DNA of 64,000 nt from Neodiprion pinetum (Eukaryota > Arthropoda > Insecta > Hymenoptera > Diprionidae), in NCBI RefSeq assembly GCF_021155775.2, contig NC_060236.1, positions 6,865,087 through 6,929,086 on the forward strand. Reading direction: 5' to 3'. The notes beneath the pieces were generated by a model that saw only the letters and a program-made list of their open reading frames with translations, had not been told where the DNA came from and did not search any database. A program made the position numbers and the translations under genes. This document shows positions 57,401 through 64,000 of the stretch, one piece after another. Each line of letters starts with the position of its first letter. The stretch's first letter is position 1.

Positions 57401-58803
57401 TCATGGCCCCAGAGATAATAAAATATAACGGCGAGGAAGAGTATACAGAAAAAGTTGATTCATTTTCTTTCGGCATGTTTATTTACGAACTTGTGACCCT
57501 TAGGCAACCATTTGAAGGACACGAGTCAGTTAAAGAATGTATTTTGGAAGGTGGCCGGCCACCATTAACTTACAGAGAAACTCTTCATCCGTGCTACGCC
57601 TTAGATTTAATGGTAATTTGTTGGGCTCAAAATCCTAAGGATCGACCGACCGCTAGTCAGATTGTGTCTATTGCGTCGGCACCAGAATTTACTCACTTAA
57701 TTGACGTGACTTTGCTAACAGAAAGAACGCAGGTAACAGCTATAACAACGACAAAAAAGTCGTTGGAAGATAATGTCGCAGGGGATGAAATCTGGCTTGG
57801 GCATAACAATGGGGAGGTTGATATGCTGTTGGGTACTGAGAAGGGCTGGCTGCAGCATGTGCGAATTGAAACTCCTGTTATACCATATGCCATGTGCGGA
57901 GTGGATGGTTATATATGGATTGGAGATAACGTAGGTCAAATTCACGTATATTTGGGAAATAATTTCGGTTGTGTAGCTAGTTACAACATGGAACCTGACC
58001 ATAACAAAGAATCAAACGTCGTCGGTTTAATTCACTTGGAACAAATCAAACAGTTCGCAGTTGCGCTACACAGTGGAAAGCTATTTTTACTATCAAACTC
58101 ATTTACGCAAATGAAAAAAACCGAAATAACTACAGAAATTAAGGAGAACCTTTACTCCTTAGCCGCTGTATATAAGAAGCGTCGTATCATAGAGCTGTGG
58201 ACAGGTGAAAGCTTTGGGTTTATATCGATTTATGTCTTAAAAGATGGTAACTTAGTCGACACAGTTAGTTTGACACACTTCTCAAGTGAAGCGACGTCTA
58301 AAACTATTTTTGCTACCTACTTATTAAGTAGCGAAAATTCTATTTTATCATACACGTATCCGGGATGTATCGTTTATCAATGGGACGTTGACTCCCGTCA
58401 GATAATTAACAAATTGGATATGTCAAAACTAGTACCATGTTCAGAAAGTCTCAAGTCTATTTCTATAGAGGAAAACCTGACAACAGAAAAGTGCCAAGTA
58501 ACTGCTATCGAAACTTTTATGAATCAACTCTACATCGGTACAACCTGGGGCTGCATTGTTGTTGCGGAATGCAATTCTTTGAGACCTATAACAGTATTCC
58601 GACCTTTTGAGGGCAAAGTATGTCAAATTGTTTCATTTAAATCAATCGACAAAAAGAGAGTAGTATTAGCGACTGTCGGGCAAGGATATCGGAGTTTAAT
58701 TTCACGATACACAGATTATCCCGTCCATAGCACAGAGGATGAAGATTTGAGGCATAATATGTACACGCTTTTGTGGCGAGCTGAACACTGGTCAGCTGCA
58801 TGA
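51430..58803 (+). CDS. Lrrk: Leucine-rich repeat kinase (LRRK1/2 orthologue), intronless
   Basis: One uninterrupted frame of 2457 aa. Domains in order: ankyrin repeats (about 10-250 and 390-480, e.g. 'WGRTPLHAAAITENSRC'); leucine-rich repeats (about 575-1010); a Roc GTPase with P-loop 'GIQGIGKTS' (about 1035-1043) and switch 'WDFGGQKEYY' (from Trp1114); COR (about 1200-1590); a kinase with 'LGRGAFGFVF' (from about 1793), Lys1820, 'YRDLKSEN' (Asp1941) and the DYG variant 'ADYGIS' (1969-1974) in place of DFG, as in LRRKs; and a C-terminal WD40-like propeller (about 2110-2440). Ankyrin plus LRR-Roc-COR-kinase matches the single arthropod Lrrk, which acts in endolysosomal and cytoskeletal traffic. 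The absence of introns in 7.4 kb is unusual beside intron-containing neighbours. The start is the first ATG after stops. A poly(A) signal lies at 59508-59513. Confidence 0.95.
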   Translation: MEDYTPVDEDFPGRLLHQAALWDNAELLEDLLRGEHAQYINSQDSWGRTPLHAAAITENSRCLVSLLSAGANANIPCGPRGHYRTPLHTCAEHGHMTNIEKLLEYNADLIIKDSNGLIPLDIAEKSEHATCISLLKLSAEKRELEILATHASLRAACLQGDTISARSIIQSLSNDVESVVNMAPNGANTLLFISCEMGHKDIARLLLDHGADCRIHPVTKYCPLYIACYKGKLEIVELLLKHFPKQIQSLTVEKWLPIHAAAINGHFPVIELLLKFDYPQHLYQRYRDQSGEFEYEMVFDINTRDVTGQSVLYISSTLGNAKIIDLLLSYKVKARKVREDDASDVQPLPTSKRRISSGIQRLMSSLNFRSKSLEKKDDNTVSPLNLDLYCYNDTETALHAAVKAGHADIVAALLLSGADPNLPVKVPYDQSDTEFNYSTMLSIACLNHDIKIADLLLKHGAVDNECKALKIAAQNRDEALTAKLLSIKAHPDSEYKINKKAMTDNTQSSHFSALSNFGNVTYSALFPNVPTMINWHNQQCRLSQIRSQWLNDAVLHVNKKLNAKNNDLVLYAITRIDISHNSITSLPSTIFYLQSLRYLNLAQNKIDTLTIEPKTSKDKLCPVLEEMYLQDNRLEQLPEFIFDLQALEIMDVSNNKLQCLPNNLWKAPRLKELNASFNLLRDLPSQISQNIVRKPQREDTLTSSPSCRSLTGQISMPRDDSVEFESFTKIANAQIIEMNCPHVWTESVQVSEKLSDSSEPGTRSVLASLNLAHNLFNSIPVALPCLAVGLVRLNMAYNSLRSMSHITSYPATLKQLDLSNNQISCWPSLPQVDGADTMEQAATACYCPTTNIQTSTGPGNRQTATSLRDVVLMSVCTHRRHLRLENLRTLVLANNLLTRIQLTSVDDGETPNIEEENIDRDTKISYSGSKLYLLFPNVSMLDVSNNQLKEIPHNIHELSNLSVLNINGNSEITELPPQMGLLSRLWNLNTQGCKLQEPLKSMIESKKYKTMDVIGYLKSVLEDAKPYARMKLMIVGIQGIGKTSLLEQLRQEGEVPNKKKASEHWAKRMGNKNINAKTARGTTISTVGVDIGDWLYEKKVRGQSSHGPVYFRTWDFGGQKEYYATHQYFLSKRSLYLVVWRITDGFKGVSEIFQWLVNIQSRAPNSPVIIIGTHFDISYDQSEALQQYIRDKFINVVDAEKCGLPKVMETIEISCKTRHNIKMLCNLIYDIVFSLRSPGSKELLLEQRVPASYLALEDVVVQLAHDRKLSGADPVLKADQYYAAVTNELQKLHRSFRDPAELHQATLFLHDNGIILHYDDATLKDLYFLDPQWLCDMLAHVVTIREINPFARSGIMKLDDIQHVFKSSTISTLDTQGYIVSLLNKFEVALTWDYRTLLIPSLLPTEEDILRNSQILKIPVKTRGWHVRSKKITSPMFSFPSASGEKMNTECVLTSRSQPDCAVIRLLLMSYFPSGFWSRLITRILADDTIVEIVMSFLAPFKDFVDERIFASLLETQAEWVLWQTGLELRYAGITLLRLKEVNYGIKNSPHDYRQYKFKLKQDGIWCTVDLKNSAILEIWFPVDTLVVKQPIMSDSMEEEPMGYQAIVVEPRPESMPQLLALIVDHIDILLEDWYPTLGTRFVHTSEGKLLVTRLIPCPRCLINNSDNDVESSSTEHLPEDIQRYYMNRERQSQDSYKSDGDSGVGYDSSASSRIPSLEGHPDISKQNSNWEGTLAYSWMVEECILSAYSNKSINCPKHCEIPLSHIAPDIIFMDLGSKHLIKSDEIKRGKMLGRGAFGFVFKGNCRLPGTNVKTDVAMKMLQPVPPGPNSKQSAILAYKAAQSKWDRDPLQYACKAYCTARQELNILLTLKHANIVPLVGIVISPLALVLDLAPEGALDNALKNYRRSGAKLDPYTLQSIILQVAKAVEYLHQQHVIYRDLKSENVLVWQLPLPFQGYLDHPVHVKVADYGISRLTLPSGAKGFGGTEGFMAPEIIKYNGEEEYTEKVDSFSFGMFIYELVTLRQPFEGHESVKECILEGGRPPLTYRETLHPCYALDLMVICWAQNPKDRPTASQIVSIASAPEFTHLIDVTLLTERTQVTAITTTKKSLEDNVAGDEIWLGHNNGEVDMLLGTEKGWLQHVRIETPVIPYAMCGVDGYIWIGDNVGQIHVYLGNNFGCVASYNMEPDHNKESNVVGLIHLEQIKQFAVALHSGKLFLLSNSFTQMKKTEITTEIKENLYSLAAVYKKRRIIELWTGESFGFISIYVLKDGNLVDTVSLTHFSSEATSKTIFATYLLSSENSILSYTYPGCIVYQWDVDSRQIINKLDMSKLVPCSESLKSISIEENLTTEKCQVTAIETFMNQLYIGTTWGCIVVAECNSLRPITVFRPFEGKVCQIVSFKSIDKKRVVLATVGQGYRSLISRYTDYPVHSTEDEDLRHNMYTLLWRAEHWSAA

Positions 58804-60009
58804 ATTTAATTAAAAATATTATTCGGAGTTGTGACTAGTTAGTAGTAAATCACGGCTAATATCTTGTCCATTTTATTTATTTATTTATTTATTTTTTCCG
58901 ATGGTCATATCTGGTCATGTAGTTGTAAACCATTGATACTAGTTAAAATTTTTACAATGAATAACATTAAGCAATTATTACTCGGATTTTCTGCACTCAA
59001 TTGTAGATATAGGAATATTATATATAGGTAAAACAGTGAGCAAACGAGGATTAGCTTTGAATTATTATGTAAAAGAAGAAATTTTTTATTGATCTTTCCA
59101 AATATGACAATTTTGAAACTGAAATTTTAGTTTCATGTAGAAACTAGTTCAGTCAGGTGCTTTTTGGTATGATCTTATATTTAAAATATTGACGAATCAT
59201 AATTCGGATCAATTTTTATTTATTCAGAAACGAAAAAAGATATACAGATGTGTTCAAGTTGTATCGATATGATTTAATAATATTTTACTGACAAACAAAA
59301 GTAATTAATTAAATTTAGAGTGAGGTAGCTCCAATAGTTGATTTATATAACTATACTTTTAATATTATATTTATTATTAGTCACTGATCTCTTACCTAGT
59401 TTCGAATATTTATAATAAGTGAATGCGACAGCTAACTCATAAAGACTTATTGACTGCATGGAGTCAGAATATTACTGATGACAATTTGAATTGTTGTATT
59501 GTGAAAAAATAAACTGGTTTTCAGCTTTTTTAACACAGAACTAAATTATCGTATTAGCCCTATATTTTTAGCGATTGTGTACTTAAAACTATTAGGACAC
59601 AAGTTTAGATTTTATTTTTATTCTTATTAATTTTATTTAGAAATTATGAGTATTTTTACTGCGAGTTGAACATTACCAAATAGAATAATAATAAATAAAT
59701 TGTCTTAAAAAAGAAAGCTAACCAAATGCACATTCTTGCTACAAACTGACATACATGATTGTTGGTTCCTTAATTTAGACACATCTTAATGTATTACTCG
59801 TAGAATATGAGCATGGCCCGTTTTGTTTTGAGCAAATACTTTTTTTATAACTATAAATTATATGGAATTTATACGATAAGGTGATTGATTAATGAGATAA
59901 ATATTAGTATTTGCTTAGGTACCATTTACGCTGTACATAGAAATCTACTTCTTGGATTGAAGGTTCTTAAAGTGTGTGTAAAATACTGTGGACTGACTCA
60001 GGTTGTAAG
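58804..60009. other. Convergent 3' region of Lrrk and Nudt1
   Basis: Contains the Lrrk 3' UTR with AATAAA at 59508-59513 and, for the opposite strand, AATAAA complements within about 59610-59640, so the two 3' ends may overlap by some tens to hundreds of bases. There is a TTTA-type repeat at 58876-58893. No gene was seen. Confidence 0.45.
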
Positions 60010-61153
60010 CTATTCTGATAGCTTATCCAGGACTTGGATATTATATTTTAGGATAAGATCTTCGCCACGATATAAAAAATGTCCTTTAAAGAATTCCCCT
60101 CTTAGCATGTATGGAAACCAGTGCTCGTCGTCCAGCCACATATTCTTGAAAGGGATATTCTTCAAGTTGTACCATTTTGGTAGCATTTCTAGATTTTTAA
60201 ATATTTTATATTAAACACAGTATAATGTTATATTCTTAATAAAAGGAAACAAAAACAATAACTAAATAGATTTATTTATTAAAGTAGGGTAAGAGACACA
60301 GATGATTATTGTTCCGTCAGAAATATTGGAAAAGAAAATGATAAACCAAGAAAGATTCTTAGGCTATAAACTAGAAAATTTTTTCGTTTTTTGTGTAGTT
60401 AAAAGTTTCAGTGCACATTTTAACAAGCAACAGAGCAAATACAGTACTCTTCAAAATTGTGATACCTATGCATATTGTATTGGTATGTGTTTGAATGTAT
60501 CAACATCATTACATGTAAAAATTTAATTACCTTCAGATTCTATTACACTTCCGTGATATTCGTGGGTTTCAAACACATGCACTTCCAAAAGTGTGGGATC
60601 CCCTTCGAATTTAAATTCAAGCAGGCCAACATTCTTCAGTTCTTTCGCAATCAATCCGCACTCCTCTTGCAATTCTCTGTGAGTATTAAATAGCGTTTTA
60701 AATTAAATTGTTCTCGATTAAGTTATCACGATAAACGTAAAGAAAGAGAAGTGATCTCTTAAGATTGTTTTCATGTTATTCTTAAAATTTTATTTCAATT
60801 TAATTGAACGGATTCTGATTTATGACTAACATTTAATTGTAACTGAATTGTATCTCATAAACTATTGTTAATTGTCACGCTATTATAGTTAAATATACAA
60901 AGTTGTTGAACGAAAATCATATTGTTAATTTGAATTATGAATCAACCTACATGTTTAATTACAGAAATACGTAATAAACAGAAAGTAGAGGAAATTCTCA
61001 CCGCACAGCGCCTTCAGATATCGTCTCACCGGGTTCAATTTTGCCGCCAAACCCGTTCCACTTTCCTTGTCCGAAACCGCGTTTCTTCATGCCGAGCAAT
61101 ATTTCAGATGCATTTCGCACGAAAACAAGGGAGAAGACTTTCTTAGCGGTCAT
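60010..61153 (-). CDS. Nudt1: Nudt1/MTH1, oxidised purine nucleotide hydrolase
   Basis: Three exons on the minus strand: 61153-61002, 60676-60531 and 60188-60010, giving 158 aa. MTH1 hydrolyses 8-oxo-dGTP and related oxidised purine triphosphates to monophosphates, keeping them out of DNA. The Nudix box is complete: Gly37-x5-Glu43-x7-Arg51-Glu-Leu-Gln-Glu-Glu56-Cys-Gly. It is formed only when exons 1 and 2 are joined (CG|GTGAG to A). Asn33 and the base-pocket residues Trp117, Asp119 and Asp120 fall at the same numbers as in human MTH1, and length is nearly the same (156 aa). An acceptor (TTTTTTTCAG|ATT, exon start 61184) 31 nt upstream of the ATG points to a 5' UTR intron. No single frame shows this gene; it was assembled from splice sites. 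Confidence 0.92.
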
Positions 61154-64000
61154 TTGATCTAGAATCGTTTAAGGCAGATTTAATCTGAAAAAAATGATAC
61201 GTAAATAATGGACCATTTTATCGGGGCTCGAGAACTCGTGACCGACAAGCACACTCTACAAATACGCGCCAAAACCTCCGAGTTATGACACGTGCTTGGT
61301 GCAATTTTCAACAATTCGTCCCTGACTCGATGTTTTTCTCATCGGACATCAAACCAGTCGACTTGAGTATTCAAAGCGTCTGTTAGACTGTAAATTTTCC
61401 GATTACTATTAAGTAATACCTCGTGAATGCTGTAAAAAGTCCGTGGCAAGCGTAGGAGAGTTGACAGATGACTTATCGTAGACAGGAGGAACGGCTAGAC
61501 GGAAAGAGCGGCCATCTTGGTTCATAGTTGCTGATTCGTCAGAGTGCTTGTGAATGAACTTGTGATAATTTACCTCTTATGTTGTTTTCTCATCATTTTC
61601 ATTCTAAGTTCTGTGTAAAATTTTAAGTATCTAACGAGGTAAGCAACGTGGAATATTCAGTTGTTCATTATCAACGATCTGTGTAACAACACCGCCCGTT
61701 TGACACGCAATGTTATGACGGGACCTAGAATGTTTCTCTAGTGAGTCCAATGCACTCCCTCGGTGCTCTTTCCAATAGATTTTGGGCCGAGCGTACTTTC
61801 GCCTGCGTATACAATATCGTGTGTCTCTACCAAAATATTTTGATAAACATGCTGTACGTTTCCAGAACATAATATATAACCCCACGATGATTATCATCGA
61901 ATTACTAAACGTTCAGTCTACCTCTGACACCCCCATTGGGTATAACCAAGAAAATTACAAACGTCAAACTAGTTTCTGACATATCCCGTTTTTTTTAGTA
62001 GTACTAGTAGTAGTAGTACCACTACTTAGTAAGGATAGTAAACGTCACTAATGCGTACGTATCCAGCATTGAAATTTGTTGGAAACTTGTGTGTGTGTGT
62101 GTGTGTGTGTGTGTGGAGTGCGAGCAAGGAGTGTGTGTATGTACATGTTTAGGAATGTTCGTACAAGGACAAGTGTCTGATCATTCAGAGCATGCCTTCG
62201 TCGAAACATTACTTCAACGGTTTACCCAATATTTCTATTACATTATTTTCCAATCGTATTTACGCCAGATACTGAAAAATTTATTACTTTAAATTCCGTG
62301 CATCATTTGCTGTTGCCTCCAGTATTCTCTACTGTAAAGTTCGTACTTTATTTATTTTTAAACGTTCTTTTGTCACTTCTTTTGCCATCAATTACGTATG
62401 ATGATGGTTATTTTTTTAAACCACTTCCTTAGTCACACTGTTCCAATGAAATAATGAATCATTGGTAGAAGCTGTCCTGACAAAAATCTTGAGACGGAAA
62501 TTCTACAAATGTCACTAAGCAACAACAGACCATCGTCAATTAGGCGACGTTTCTTTTAATTACTTGATAAAACACACTATCCCGAAAACAAGATGGAAAT
62601 GAGACTGTTTTTCGAAAAATGAGTCACTCTGTGAAATTTGTGAGATCATAACATACTGCTTACTTTCAAGCTTATGTTAAGCCCTGTCAACCGAGATAAC
62701 TGGAATGCTCTGTTATCAATAGTGTCTGTATCCCAACATAGAACGGCGAAATGAATGACATAAAAAGAAATGTAAAAAATGTAACAATAATAGGTGCCGT
62801 GTCTGTACCGTCAGATAATGTCCGCAACTAATTTTTTTACATTATGCTTACAAGGTTGAATTTAGTGACATCAATGTAATGAAATATTGAAACAGAAATC
62901 ATAGTTTCGCAATTCCACGATGACTATGAATTAGTTTGATTTCCAAAGTACAAGTATATTCGGCGTTACGATAGTTTGCTTGATTTCAGGCAATCCTAAA
63001 ATTATGAAATAACTATTTTTCCTACAAATGTATCGTCACAGCAACGTTATGAACCTGATTTAATTTTTCTTATGTTATCAACGAACTGAAAGTGCTGAAT
63101 TTTGTCTACTGGGAAATAGTTGAACGTGAAGTAGATCAATATTTCCATGGTCATTCAGCCATATTACGTTTACTTGAGAAGCCTTACTTCGGACTATGTA
63201 ATTGACTTTACCGCTAGACTGTGTAAAGTTGAATTCAACTGACGTGTTTGGACCGAAAAATAACAATAACAATACTATTCCATTTATTTTTGGCCTTAGA
63301 TCCAGAGTCGCTTGTTTTTTTCAAAGTACTTTTATTCACGTGATAGCAATGACCAATATATTTGGCATTCAAAGCATGCAGAACAAAGCAAACTTGTATT
63401 TTTCCTCAGTACAAGTGACGCGCAACTCTTTATTTACTCTTCATGTTCTTCAATTATGCCTTGGATGTTAAAAAAAATCAGCAATTGATTGCATTCGTAT
63501 GCTAAAATGATATATTTTTTTCTTCAATTGAATTATTCCACAGACCTGTTGAAATTATTTTTGGAATTCACTGGTGCTTTTCTAGTTCAAACAGAGCTGT
63601 GATGCAGTGTAGAAATTGAATAGTCAATTTTAAATCTTTTACACGAACACTCACGTAATGTTTATTAGTATATTTACTAGATTTGCTTGTATGGGTTCTC
63701 AGGATTTTATCTAACAGAAAGTAGTCCACTTCTCTCAAGTTCATACTGTTGCAATATTTCTGCACCAACTGCTTCACTGTCTTTGATGCTAAAATCGTAA
63801 CTTTCAAGTGCTTATGCTGCTTTGGAATAACAGTAACTCACTCGTTGACCAACATCAGCTTAATTTGTGGATCGTGATACGTTGTCAGTTGAACTCTTCT
63901 TTAGCCTCTGTCTACTGTAAATCTAAATCCATGTATGATACTCTAAATTGTGTGAATGTACAATTCAACAAAATAATGATACAGCATCTTATGTAAATTT
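61154..64000. other. Right end: putative promoter, simple repeats, no supported gene
   Basis: 61440-61640 looks like a promoter (see findings): a GCGGCCATCTTGG motif at 61508-61520 (YY1-type) and a donor-like CGAG|GTAAGC at 61638/61639 on the plus strand. A TAG-repeat patch lies at 61997-62022 and a GT microsatellite at 62088-62115. The remainder (62120-64000) is AT-rich without a convincing coding frame; it may be an intron of a plus-strand gene continuing beyond the window. Confidence 0.4.
62088..62115. repeat. GT dinucleotide microsatellite
   Basis: About 14 uninterrupted GT units. It is embedded in a spurious short frame that would encode alternating Cys and Val, which is not a gene. Confidence 0.85.

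Overview
The window is nuclear DNA from an insect. The genes carry short GT-AG introns, the intergenic DNA is AT-rich and full of small DNA-transposon relics, and the kinase, HEAT-repeat and Nudix genes are animal orthologues. A hymenopteran (perhaps a sawfly) is my guess from gene content and from the silk- or glue-like gene; the sequence does not prove it.

Layout. Positions 1-11.7 kb hold no gene I can support, only a TIR element and simple repeats. At 11.7-12.4 kb (-) is an ER thioredoxin-like gene of the TXNDC12/AGR family. From 13.7 to 30.6 kb lies an accessory region: three dispersed tandem copies (+) of a two-exon gene encoding a single-domain PARP-type ADP-ribosyltransferase of 186-195 aa. 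Between copies 1 and 2 sits a TATA-driven, single-exon, 1383-aa secreted Ser/Gly/Lys/Glu repeat protein resembling silk, sericin or glue. It is preceded by a decayed relic of a paralogue. Long inverted repeats, a Helitron-like element and a nested fold-back cluster are scattered among these genes. At 31.6-32.1 kb (-) is a three-exon gene for a small secreted peptide with 14 cysteines, recovered by splicing and largely invisible as an open frame.

A tRNA trio (Gln-CTG, Pro-AGG, Gln-TTG) lies at 35.3-36.2 kb, followed by 4 kb without genes. The right third is a dense, conserved block: a MARVEL-like four-TM gene (-), Vac14 (+), TBK1/IKK-epsilon (-), an intronless Lrrk of 2457 aa (+), and Nudt1/MTH1 (-). 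These are arranged as alternating divergent and convergent pairs: MARVEL-Vac14 divergent, Vac14-TBK1 convergent, TBK1-Lrrk divergent, Lrrk-Nudt1 convergent.

Functional links are inference. TBK1, Lrrk and Vac14 all act in innate signalling, autophagy or endolysosomal traffic, but their adjacency need not mean co-regulation. The strongest candidates for undescribed biology are the mini-PARP array (His-Tyr-Val instead of His-Tyr-Glu), the repeat protein with its dead neighbour, and the Cys-rich peptide gene with a possible intron-retention isoform.
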